This document shows, piece after piece, positions 7,613-15,053 of a DNA stretch of 15,129 nucleotides. The DNA lies in the NCBI GenBank assembly GCA_026770615.1, contig MU631486.1, forward strand, positions 1 through 15,129, written 5' to 3'. This stretch comes from Pavlovales sp. CCMP2436. Its lineage: Eukaryota; Haptophyta; Pavlovophyceae; Pavlovales. The position numbers and the translations under genes were made by a program. Below the pieces are notes generated by a model, which made no database searches, had not been told where the DNA came from, and worked only from the letters and a program-made list of their open reading frames with translations. How positions within the stretch are numbered: the stretch's first letter is position 1; every line of letters begins with the position of its first letter.

Positions 7613-8337
7613 CTCGTCCTCAATTCTTTCTTTTTACCTCCACGGCGCAGAGTTCCTCGTGCATCAGCCGCAGTGCCACTCGACGAACTGCGAAGCTGAC
7701 TTGCACCTTCTCGCCACAGGGGGGAAGGGGGGGGGGTTATACTTTTTTATAATTTTAATTTATGGTATTAGTCATACCTTTTATACTAAAATCCGTATCA
7801 CGCCTATTTCAAGTTCTCATCTTATTTTCCGAGGGCCGATCTTTCAAAACATAAAGCAAGCAGGCACCCGTTCCAGCTGGCGTAGCTTTTTGTGTGTATG
7901 CTTCTTCTTTATAATTATTGCTAATTTACATATGTATTCCACCGGATATATAGAATGATTTTTTTTTGTGATTACTCTCAATCAAGCAAAGCTATTTGAT
8001 ATATATGCGTGTGTTATTAACATTGGTTGGGCTGTGTGATTCATATGTTTAAGATATCTTAAGAATCGAGCAGGCTGTAGTACTTTTCGATAACAATACT
8101 AATACTAATACTACTACTAATAAGGGAACGAGAGCGCGACGGCCGCACTTGCGCGCCTTAAATGTGACATGGCGAGATTGGGAGCATCTTCATCAAGCAA
8201 GATATCTGCCCACAACCTATCGGCCACACCTCCGGGCGCGGCGCGGCTGGGATACGAATCCCCGCGTTGTAGACGGCCGGGTTCTCAAAAGTAAAAAAAT
8301 TAAACAAAAGAATATATATAAACGCATTTTGTGTATG
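7613..8337. other. AT-rich intergenic stretch
   Basis: Mostly AT-rich with poly-T runs, a G-run at 7720-7736 and a short (AATACT)n/(ACT)n tract at 8096-8121. Short open frames at 7659-7958 and 8149-8406 lack any recognisable domain and have biased composition. A GC-rich patch at 8130-8280 contains GGGATACGAATCCCC, which resembles a tRNA T-arm read in reverse, but no cloverleaf could be closed around it. Confidence 0.4.
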
Positions 8338-8501
8338 TACAGAGTGTCGATAAGAAGCCGTAGTACTAAAAAGCTGAGCCTCGTTTTTTGCATTGTATGT
8401 ATGTAAATTAAGCAAATTTTAGCATTGTTTGTATGTAATTTGCTAAGAAGCTTAGCCTCAAGCTCAAAATTCGCCCTTCTTATTGCCCGCGTTCTCCTGT
8501 A
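8338..8501 (+). mobile_element. TA-flanked MITE, copy 1
   Basis: The element body is 8340-8499, with TA on each side (8338-8339, 8500-8501). The ends are diverged inverted repeats: left CAGAGTGTCG...ATAAGAAG, right (reverse complement) CAGGAGAACGCGGGCAATAA. The interior shares CATTGTTTGTATGTAATTT and AAGAAGCTTAGCC with the copies at 8693-8862 (opposite orientation) and 11083-11275 (same orientation). It has no coding capacity. TA flanks and CAG ends suit a Tc1/mariner-type origin. Confidence 0.8.
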
Positions 8502-8641
8502 TGTATTCAATTCTGTATTTGTTGTATTGGTTTTTTTGGAGTATGTGCCATATGGGCTAGCCCGTTTACTCGGGGGCTGGGCGACTGGGCTCTAGCGTTT
8601 CAAGCGGCGGGAACCTCGGGAAGACATCCATACACACTTTG

Positions 8642-8693
8642 TACCTAATATGACACGTTGCTGTGCCGCTAATATATACCTAATATGACACGT
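8642..8693 (+). repeat. 17-bp direct repeat next to MITE copy 2
   Basis: TACCTAATATGACACGT is identical at 8642-8658 and 8677-8693, 35 bp apart. The second copy ends exactly where the MITE begins, so the element may have inserted next to or within a small tandem array. Confidence 0.75.
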
Positions 8694-8862
8694 ACAGGGT
8701 TTCGCGGGCAATAAAAACGGCGTTTTTGAGACTGAGGCTCAGTTTCTTAGCAAATTACATACAAACAATGCCTAATTTTTGCTTAAATTACTATTGAAGG
8801 TCACAAAACATGAGGGTCAGTTTCTTAACGTTACGGTTTCTTTTTGCCCGCGACACCCTGTA
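8693..8862 (-). mobile_element. TA-flanked MITE, copy 2 (best-preserved termini)
   Basis: The body is 8695-8860, flanked by TA at 8693-8694 and 8861-8862. The left end reads CAGGGTTTCGCGGGCAATAA; the right end, reverse-complemented, reads CAGGGTGTCGCGGGCAAAAA, so the terminal 20 bp match at 18 positions. Inside, a 17-nt block is directly repeated with one difference (8733-8749 and 8811-8827, TGAGGSTCAGTTTCTTA). It is inverted relative to copy 1. It encodes no protein. Confidence 0.85.
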
Positions 8863-9061
8863 CCTTACTTACTCGCTTACTTGGGCGGGGAGTAATTCGA
8901 TAAACGTAGATGTCGGAGTCCGTGTCGTATACACGGGTGCTGTCTTAGATGCGGCAATGTCGAAGCCTGCTGTCAGTCGGCTCTGTTGCGCTCTGTAACT
9001 ATGCTATATATGTACTACTAGTTTTTCTTCACGTAACTTAGCTCGCCTCCCACAGCACACC

Positions 9062-9518
9062 CAGGAGGAGTTGAGACTACGCAGACCGGAGAATGTAGGT
9101 GACCCTATTGGCAGCAACCTTGACCACAGTCAAATCAGTAACGTTTGGCCAATCGAAGCGCAAGCAAAGTACGGGCCGCCACACTTCGGACCAAATTAGG
9201 CAGCATGGCGATATAAACGATAACATGCTTCACATCATCGCCACATGCGTAGGCAAGAACGTGGTGCTGATCAAGAGACTGGAGCAGGGGCAAGTCCATA
9301 AATTCATCGCTATCTACCGCGCTGAGCCACTGGACTGCCTCGCACCATCCAGCGCAAACGGTAACGGGTGGGCAGCCCGGCCTGAAGATAACGTAAATTT
9401 CTGACCTGAGCTTATCACGGAGTCGCGCAACGGAGCAAGGAATATTTGCGTTATCTTTATCGATGAAAGGAAGACACACTTTGAAGCAACAGATGACAGT
9501 CTGGCCCAAGGACAATAA
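9062..9518 (+). pseudogene. Possible decayed OTU-like cysteine protease fragment
   Basis: One frame from about 9062 reads QEELRLRRPENVGDP and on to YGPPHFGP before a stop. A second frame (with 9099) then gives HGDINDNMLHIIATCVGKN, VVLIKRLEQGQVHKFIAIYR and PSSANGNGW, meets TGA at 9402-9404, and continues in the same frame to VIFIDERKTHFEAT, ending TAA 9516-9518. The order (hydrophobic helix and VVLI strand, then an aromatic strand ending with a His in THFEA) resembles the C-terminal half of OTU-family proteases, whose catalytic His sits in that last motif. The catalytic Cys region upstream is not recognisable. With at least one frameshift and one internal stop it is probably a relic. The match is by pattern only and is weak; a chance frame remains possible. 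Confidence 0.35.
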
Positions 9519-10009
9519 GCAGGAATTAAGACTGACGAAACTGAAACGGTGGGGGGAGCAATTGGGGGGGAGAGGAGAGGGTGGGGTGAGAATGAGGGTG
9601 TGGGTGTGGTGGTGATGGGGACGATGGCAGCGGCAGCCGCAGCAGCTCGAGATCAGGAGACGGCAACCTGTGGTGTAAGTCGAACGTGGGCGGTTGGGAC
9701 GAGGACGACAGCGGCACATGGAATGCGACGGCGGCGGCGACAATGTAGCAAGGACATCGGCGCGTCCAGCAACTCAATGAAGTATTTTTTTCAGTGGTTG
9801 TCAAGCGAAACAGGCGAAGCTGGAGACCTGCTGGAACGGCGGATTCACTTGCAAAAGTGACGTCGTTATGAATACCGACGACGATGAGAGATCTCGAGCG
9901 GAACAAATTATACAGCGGCTCAGCATGGTTCAACAGGTGTTGTTCACTCACTGACTCGGTCGACGTCAGACGTTAGTCCTGGCAGCAGGGATGGTGGTGG
10001 TAGGGGTGA
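9519..10009. other. Intergenic stretch with G-rich segment
   Basis: A G-rich, pyrimidine-poor run at about 9548-9625 gives low-complexity open frames on both strands. The remainder is unremarkable, and short frames at 9526-9951 show no family. The left part may include more of the retroelement 3' flank that begins at 10010, but its end cannot be placed. Confidence 0.35.
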
Positions 10010-10116
10010 GGTTGGTGGTGAACTCGTAGCAATTGCCACAGGTCCCCCCCCCCCTCCCCCCCCCACACACAACGCTCACGTCCATTTAGGTGCGTGTGCC
10101 CTGTCCGCCGCGGCCG
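10010..10116 (-). mobile_element. 5'-truncated retroelement 3' end (inverse of 15023-15129)
   Basis: The reverse complement of this segment matches 15023-15129 essentially base for base, differing only in the length of G-runs and GT repeats. In the 15-kb copy it is the last codons of an RGG-rich reading frame (GGRGGQGTRT then TAA) plus its 3' untranslated tail. Here only the final codons and the tail remain, immediately downstream of the FHIT stop codon. A copy with intact 3' end and missing 5' part is the usual result of incomplete reverse transcription. The left limit is set by where the window's other copy ends, so the true element may extend below 10010. Confidence 0.75.
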
Positions 10117-10174
10117 ACAGGGTATTTATTCGGGTGGGAGGCAAAGCCGGCGGAGGAGGAGGTGGCGTATTTTC

Positions 10175-10858
10175 TCAGTCCCACAAGCGACGGAGGTGCT
10201 CGGCCTCCGCCGCCATCTGTACTGCTGTCCGGTTCGTCCGGTCTTCATCCTTTGGCACATGCAGCTTACTGGGCTGTTGCCGGCCGTCGAACTTCTCGAG
10301 GGCGTCGTACACGTCGTCCGAGCGCTCGAAATCGCCGCGCGCGCGCGGCAAAATATGGACGTGAACGTGCGGAACCGTTTGCCCCGCGGCGAGACCGTCC
10401 TGCACGGCCACGTTGGAGGCCTCCGCGCCATAATGCGCCTCGACCTTCGCGCCGATCTCTCGTGTAGAGCGCCAGAGATCGCAGAGCTCCGCGTCAGTTA
10501 GGTCGGCCATGCGCGCCACCACCCGCCTCGGTACCACGAGCACGTGGCCCGGCACGATCGGGCGCATGTTGACCAGTGCGACAGTCAGCTGCGACGCCGA
10601 CTCGTAGAAGATCTGCGACTGCGGGATCAGAAACCTACCGAAGCGGACCTCAGCCGGGAGGGCTCGTGCGCCACCCATTGTGAGCGGCCAGCGGCGCGCG
10701 CTCTTGCAGAGCGCAGTGGCCACGAGCAGGGCTCCGCTCAGCGCGAATGTAAGTTGGTAGCGAGGACCCGCCATTAACCACAGACTCGCCATGCCACGGT
10801 CGACTTCCTCTTCTAGGTAGTACCCCCATATTTCTACCTTCAAGGAACCGCACGTCAT
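10175..10858 (-). CDS. FHIT: FHIT-type bis(5'-adenosyl)-triphosphatase (HIT superfamily)
   Basis: FHIT enzymes hydrolyse Ap3A-like dinucleotides to AMP and ADP through a histidine triad. The frame, with TGA at 10175-10177, carries the core from residue 71 (VRFGRFLI): N97, H105 in VVPGHVLVVP, Q153 in VQDGLAAGQTV, triad H164-V-H166-V-H168, then Y184 in SDDVYDAL, ending MAAEAEHLRRLWD. The spacing of N, H, Q and the triad equals that of human FHIT (Asn27, His35, Gln83, His94/96/98), and Y184 corresponds to Tyr114. The core appears intact and without introns. The 70 extra N-terminal residues include a hydrophobic run YQLTFALSGALLVATALC (34-51) followed by KSARR, like a signal anchor or organelle-targeting segment. 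Start codons at residues 1, 23, 29 and 61 are possible; residue 29 gives the most typical leader, residue 61 a plain cytosolic enzyme. Confidence 0.93.
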   Translation of the reverse strand: MTCGSLKVEIWGYYLEEEVDRGMASLWLMAGPRYQLTFALSGALLVATALCKSARRWPLTMGGARALPAEVRFGRFLIPQSQIFYESASQLTVALVNMRPIVPGHVLVVPRRVVARMADLTDAELCDLWRSTREIGAKVEAHYGAEASNVAVQDGLAAGQTVPHVHVHILPRARGDFERSDDVYDALEKFDGRQQPSKLHVPKDEDRTNRTAVQMAAEAEHLRRLWD

Positions 10859-11025
10859 GTTTTGTACGTGGGATCATGTACTCGCTCAACTGTCGGCCAA
10901 CGCTTCAGATGCTTGCCTCGCCTCAGCCGTCGAAGTACAGGCGCCATGCCCCTACGCCCACGACAAGTGGGGAGGCGTTAAAGGAACGATTAGAAAAGAG
11001 AAAAAGAACAGAAAAGTTGTTCTCG

Positions 11026-11050
11026 ACTGGGTGCCACATCGCACCCCAGT
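11026..11050. other. Small inverted repeat (hairpin)
   Basis: ACTGGGTGC (11026-11034) pairs with GCACCCCAGT (11041-11050) apart from one bulged C, around a 6-nt loop. It lies between the FHIT 5' flank and MITE copy 3. No run of T follows, so it is not called a terminator. Confidence 0.5.
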
Positions 11051-11082
11051 CTAGGAAGGAAGCAATTTTGAGTCTAATGATT

Positions 11083-11275
11083 TACAGGGGGTCGCGTGTA
11101 ATAAGAAACCGCAACGTCAAGAAACTGAGCCTCATTTCTTGTGCCCTTCAATGATAATTTACATGATTTACAATGATTTTTGTAGGGATAATTTCACCAT
11201 TGTTTGTATGTAATTTATTAAGAAACTAAGCATCGGTCTCAAAATCGCCTTTCTTATTGCCCGCGACCATCTGTA
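11083..11275 (+). mobile_element. TA-flanked MITE, copy 3
   Basis: The body is 11085-11273, with TA at 11083-11084 and 11274-11275. Left end CAGGGGGTCGCGTGTAATAA; right end reverse-complemented CAGATGGTCGCGGGCAATAA. It shares CATTGTTTGTATGTAATTT (near 11198-11216) and an AAGAAACTGAGCCTCA block with the other two copies, in the same orientation as copy 1. It is 23-29 bp longer than they are. Confidence 0.8.
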
Positions 11276-11479
11276 GAACCCTCGCCATTTGGGCGGAGGT
11301 CTCAAGTATAATTCTTGGTCCGTTACGCCTTAGGCCCCTTTAGATCCCCACAGGCGCCCTTTGGTTCAGTCGGTATGGCCTCGCACTTCCCTTCCTAGCG
11401 TTTGGTTGAGCGCTGGGGAGGCGATTGAGACTTCAGACTGAAAAGACCGTTATCTCTATACTTAGGCGCTAGCTGTCAT

Positions 11480-11740
11480 ATGAGTGATAGGACACATCAT
11501 TTTATTAACGTTATACCTTTTGTTCCTTTATTTCGCCCTTTATTTCGCGGTTGTACTAATAATTCGACAAATAGATTAAATGTATACAGAGCCGCTAATA
11601 AGAAATCTATACAAACAATTCAAAATGTGCGCCTACTAACTAGTTGGCAGATGCAACTAAAAAGTTTTAACACGCACATGAAACACGAACAATTCAATCC
11701 AGTTGTGATGGTTACTTACAGTAATACTTTTTATTCATAA
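11480..11740 (+). CDS. AT-rich 86-codon ORF, unknown
   Basis: The frame starts ATGAGTGAT and ends TAA at 11738-11740. It encodes a small basic, Asn/Thr-rich protein beginning MSDRTHHFINVIPFVPLF. No domain recognised. Its base composition (many A/T third positions) is opposite to the GC-rich host genes on both sides, and a perfect hairpin overlaps its stop. These features would fit a fragment of organelle DNA inserted in the nucleus, or a chance frame in an AT-rich spacer. No ribosome-binding-like sequence decides the start. Confidence 0.25.
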   Translation: MSDRTHHFINVIPFVPLFRPLFRGCTNNSTNRLNVYRAANKKSIQTIQNVRLLTSWQMQLKSFNTHMKHEQFNPVVMVTYSNTFYS

Positions 11741-11755
11741 CTAAGACTTAGTTAT
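11737..11755. other. Perfect 9-bp-arm hairpin at the ORF end
   Basis: ATAACTAAG (11737-11745) and CTTAGTTAT (11747-11755) are perfect inverted repeats with a single-base spacer. The left arm includes the ORF's stop codon. It resembles hairpins at organellar transcript 3' ends, but it could equally be an isolated palindrome. Confidence 0.6.
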
Positions 11756-11847
11756 AATTATGCGGTGAAGACTGAAGTAACTTTCCTGAATGTGTATCAA
11801 GCAACGCCAAGCTCGGAGGAGGCAGACGCAGACCCTGGGCATGTCGC

Positions 11848-13703
11848 TCACGGCGGTCTAACTCCTGTCCGCGAGCCTGCCATTGCTACCATGTGTTTTG
11901 CGTGCCTCGCCTTGTAATTGGCCCGCGAGCCGGCCGACGAGCCCCATTCGTTGAACTTCTCCCACTGCTTCACATCGTCGACGGCGGACAAAGTGGAGCC
12001 CACCTTGCCCGTGCGCCCGCGCGAGCTGGCCATGGGGGGCGCGCGTGAGCCGGCGTGCGAGATGCCGCCGCGAGATGCCGAGTTGTTGACAGCGACAGCG
12101 ATCTCGGGGAGTAGCAGCATCGGCGGCGCCCCGCCGTGCTGCGGCGGCGCGGCGGCGGCGGCGCGGCGTGCGGACTGGACCGCCATGTCGAACAGAGCCG
12201 CGCGCGGGATTGGCGTCGAGAGCCCGTCCGATTTGCTGCAGAGGAAGCGGGCGCGCGTGCGCGTGTCGCCCGCGCCTGGCCCCTTGACGACGGCGTGGCG
12301 CGCGGGACGCTGGCCGATCTGCGAGTCTGCTTTGGGCGCCACGTGCGTCTCGAGCACGCGCGCGACGAGCGAGCGCTTGTACTTGCGCCAGTGCGCCCCG
12401 TCCGAGAGGGAGCCGACCAGCTCCACATCCGTCGGGTAGGTGCGCGCGTTCTGGCGGAAGGCCGCTTCCATGGCCGCGTCCGCCAAGTTTTTGAAATCGA
12501 CCATGTGGATGGCGAGCAGGCGCATGTCGCCCTCCGAGACAACCGAGACGAGAGACCTGCCGCCCACCACCTCGTTGAGCCCGCCAAAGAAGTCTCGCTT
12601 GCCCATGCGCCGGAGCTCGAGCGTCCTGCCCGCCACCGCCAGCGGGTCCGGCCCCCGTGGCGTGTCGGACGCGAGCTCGGTGTTGCCGCCCTCCGCGCCG
12701 GCGGCGGCCAGTATCCACTCGTCCCCTGTGCCTCGGGTGTCCTCGACAAGAGTCCGCACCTCGACCAGCTCATCGAGCGGCGAGGCGGCGGCGGCGGCTG
12801 CGGCTGCCTTGGCGAAAGCCGCCTCGGGCACGTGACGCAGCACGCGCGCCTCGCCGGAGAGGACAAAGTAGAGCTCGCTCGGCGGATCGCCCTGCCTGAG
12901 CAGCACCGTACCCGCGTGCGCAGTCTCAAGAGTCAGCCGGTCAACGAACGGGCGCAGGGCCTTGCGCTCGAGCGAGGCGAGCAGCGGCACGCTCTTCAAG
13001 AACTCGAGTTTGGAGAGGAAGTGTGCGTCCGAGCGCACACTCATCGCCTGCATGAAGAGCGCGCGTGTGACTACGAGGACGGAGGAGCTCTCCACCGCAC
13101 GCACCTGCGGCAGTTGGGCAGTTGGGCAATGAGGCAGGTACGAGACAGTCGGGAAAATAGCAGGCGCTTGCGCAGAAAGGTGTGCGGACTTTCACTGCTG
13201 GTGGTGGACAGTGGGCAGCCGGCAGCCACAGCGCGCACCTCGAGAAGCTGCTGTTCCTTGCCGCCCTCTCTGCTGAAGCTAGCCCACAGCTCTCCCGGGT
13301 GCAGATAACCTGCAACCCTCCTGCCGTACTGCACCGAGAGCAGCCCTTCTGCGACGATATAGAAGAACTCGTCACTCCCCGTGAGGTTGGGGTCGACAAG
13401 TTCACCACCAACGCCCTCGCCGTTGCCAGCAAGTTGGGTGGTGCTGCGCTTGAGTGCGGACCCCACGATGGCAAGCTCGCTCTTGAAAAAGCCCTCAGCC
13501 GTCATGGAGCAAGCAATCGCAAACGCGATGGTCTCGGACAGCCTTCCAAACCACTCGAAGGCGCTGAGCTGCGCGAGGATCTTGTAGAGATCAGCGTCAT
13601 TGCGCTCGAGTGACGCCAGCGCGACGAGCGCGCGCAGGGCATCACGGTCGGCTGAGGCGGGCCACTGGTGCCTGCCCGAGCGCGTGCCGCAAGGCGTAAG
13701 CAA
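11848..13703 (-). CDS. Protein with two cyclic-nucleotide-binding-like domains, two exons (5' end uncertain)
   Basis: Exon 1 (13239 up to at least 13651, open to 13703) encodes a helical lead-in (ILAQLSAFEWFGRL) and a beta-roll (FFKSELAIVGSAL, DEFFYIVAEGLLSVQYG, YLHPGELWASF). Exon 2 (13104-11848) completes it (VRAVESSSVLVVTRALF) and adds a second CNB-like domain: FLKSVPLLASLERKAL, AGTVLLRQGDPPSELYFVLS, an Ala-rich insertion of about 70 residues, then KRDFFGGLNEVVGGRSLVSV. The second domain keeps parts of the phosphate-binding cassette (FGG-LNE and an Arg), while the first lacks the Arg, so cAMP/cGMP binding is uncertain. The C-terminus is basic and probably disordered, ending at TGA 11848-11850. 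No kinase or channel domain is visible. There is no good in-frame ATG near the 5' end; a likely acceptor CTGCCTCAG ends at 13652, so earlier exons lie upstream or are lost. A SINE begins about 25 bp beyond 13703. Confidence 0.75.
13105..13238 (-). other. 134-bp GT-AG intron in the CNBD gene
   Basis: On the minus strand the exon ends ...CTCGAG, the intron starts GTGCGCGC at 13238 and ends ACTGCCGCAG at 13105, and exon 2 begins GTGCGTGCG. Both flanking codons are complete (phase 0). Joining them reads LLE-VRAVESSSVLVV, a continuous beta strand of the first CNB-like domain, which supports the splice. The intron ends in a pyrimidine-containing stretch. The sequence after the donor also encodes VRAV, so the two junctions share GTGCG. 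Confidence 0.8.
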
Positions 13704-13728
13704 TGCGCCAACAGCTGTGCCTGTTACT

Positions 13729-13955
13729 AATTTTTTTTAAAGTTGCTGTAAGAAAGGATTTCTAGTTCGGACGTCTGTCAAAGAGATCTCCCGGAAGTGA
13801 GTCCAGGACCATCCCGAGCACACAGATACCGCCCGCCCCTGAACCTGGTTACTCAGGGAGCCACTCTCACAAATTTGACTTTTGCCCGATTCGAACCTGA
13901 GACCTGCAAGTGTCGGCCACTTGGTTGTCCCCAAGACCACGGCAAGACCGATCAT
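13729..13955 (-). mobile_element. tRNA-derived SINE-like element
   Basis: On the minus strand a tRNA-like head contains TGGTCTTGGGG (13939-13929), close to the Pol III A box, and GGTTCGAATC (within 13897-13885), matching the B-box consensus, with about 31 bp between them. A 5-bp stem CAAGT/ACTTG around a 7-nt loop sits between the boxes, like an anticodon arm, and TTGCC at the 5' side can pair with GGCAA after the B box. A body of about 140 bp follows and ends in TTAAAAAAAATT (+ strand T-run at 13731-13738). A short tRNA head, unrelated body and A-rich tail are the hallmarks of SINEs. Exact ends and target duplication are not resolved. Confidence 0.6.
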
Positions 13956-14011
13956 TATGTGTGTGTAAATATCTTTAAAACGGCCAATCCCGTACTGACT
14001 AAATATACATT

Positions 14012-14119
14012 CTGGTGAACCTATGAAAACTTCGATTCCTCTGGTACCCAGCTCGGACTCATTACCGCCCCCGGCGGTTAGGCGAGCTGCGCATTAGCGA
14101 ACGTCATTTTAATTTTATA
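14012..14119. repeat. Dispersed repeat copy B
   Basis: This stretch contains the identical 17-mer CTGGTGAACCTATGAAA (14012-14028) also at 3636, and at 14076-14119 the block related to 4616-4660. The two matches lie in different places at the left of the window but adjacent here, so this is probably the most complete copy of one repeat. Confidence 0.5.
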
Positions 14120-14150
14120 GGTTATTTGTCGGCGCGCGCGCGGCCGCTCT

Positions 14151-14248
14151 TAGTACATACATGAACATTGTACATGAATATATTTTAACTTAATACTGAC
14201 GGACCACCCTGCCCCTAGTAGATACATGAACATTGAACATGAATATAT
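14151..14248 (+). repeat. 33-bp direct repeat pair flanking 32 bp
   Basis: 14151-14183 and 14216-14248 are the same 33-nt AT-rich sequence with two substitutions (shared core ATACATGAACATTG then ACATGAATATAT). The second copy abuts the start of the retroelement coding sequence at about 14243, so it may be part of the element's boundary or of a small tandem array. Confidence 0.85.
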
Positions 14249-15053
14249 GGCTGCACCCAAGCCCAGGCGGAGAACTCAAAGATTTTCGGCTCCGTTCTGC
14301 AGCAGAACCCCGGTTCGATGCGGACCGAGGAGGCGCTTCTCCGCGCGCGCGCGGCTACAGTCGACGTCTATATAGAGCTCGACCAGCACGATGAACAGGC
14401 CGCCGTTGGTCACATCGTCGAGATGAAGACGGTCCACTACGGCCTGACGCACTACAACGCGGTCGCACCGACGCGCGGCCACGCGGTAGAGAACCGCTCG
14501 GGCAAGCTTGACGCTGAGCGTAGAAGGCAGCTCCAGCAGACCGACCGCGAGGTTTTCCGCACGCGAGAGGGTCAGGTGGGACCGATGGAGCAGCGCCTCA
14601 ACGGCTTCCCCCCCGTCATCGGCATAGCGACCGGCGGCTTCGGGGAGCAGTCAAAGAGCCTCGACAACCTTCTCAAGAACTTCACTGGCATGGGTGTGGA
14701 GACGTGGATGGGCAAGCTCAGCGCGCCGACGACGATGAAGGCGCGCAACACGCTTCTCGGGCTCATGCGCAAGGAGCTCGGAGTGATCGTGGCGCACGGC
14801 CACGCCAGGCTCATCCTTGCCCGCGCGCTCGCTGCACACGCAGACTGCGCGCGCGGCCGCTGGTGCCCGGGGTGCACCTTGGTTCCAGCGCACCGGCCGC
14901 TCGGCAAACGGGCCCGAGGACGCCCCTGCGCACGCGGACGGCGCGTACCGTGACGACAACTATCACAGCCACAATGCTGACCGGGGCGCACGCCTCGGCC
15001 GCGGTGGCCGCAGCGGCCGCGGCGGCCGCGGCGGACAGGGCACACGCACCTAA
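14243..15053 (+). pseudogene. C-terminal part of a retroelement-type protein with PD-(D/E)XK-like motif
   Basis: The frame is open from 14243 (ATG at 14318). Numbered from that ATG, it has TVDVYIELD at 14-22 and HIVEMKTVH at 32-40, giving D16...E35-x-K37, the spacing and strand context of PD-(D/E)XK nucleases. Then VGPMEQRLNGFPPVIGIATG with GFGEQSK, a helix with LLGLMRKELGVIVAHGHARL, and ILARALAAHAD. The EVKTVH-like strand followed by a GFGE-type strand and an R/L-rich helix is what I recall from C-termini of algal retroelement polyproteins. At about 14845 an extra base shifts the frame; the continuation reads ARAAAGARGAPWFQRTGRS and ends in an RGG-rich tail (GRGGRSGRGGRGGQGTRT) at TAA 15051-15053. 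No reverse transcriptase region is present, so the copy is 5'-truncated and frameshifted. The nuclease assignment is inference. Confidence 0.55.

Noticed and set aside
9402..9404. In-frame TGA as a selenocysteine codon
   Set aside because: No convincing SECIS-like hairpin was found downstream, and the same fragment also needs a frameshift upstream, so decay is the simpler reading.
9135..9743. 202-codon minus-strand ORF opposite the OTU-like relic
   Set aside because: Its first part is a Pro/His/Ser translation of the G-rich tract and the rest shows no family. The + strand gives the more sensible pattern, though weakly.
10040..10089. C-rich run followed by ATTTAG as an intron acceptor on the + strand
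   Set aside because: The same sequence, inverted, is the 3' tail of the retroelement at 15 kb, which explains it without splicing.
10094..10501. + strand ORFs across the FHIT gene
   Set aside because: They are antisense shadows of a gene whose catalytic residues and spacing match FHIT on the minus strand.
11350..11430. tRNA-like sequence (TTTGGTTCAGTCGGTATGGC, then an anticodon-like stretch)
   Set aside because: It resembles a D-arm, but no T-arm with TTCGA or closing acceptor stem could be found.
12136..13308. 390-codon + strand ORF across the CNBD gene
   Set aside because: Antisense shadow; the minus strand has CNB-domain motifs and a well-supported intron.
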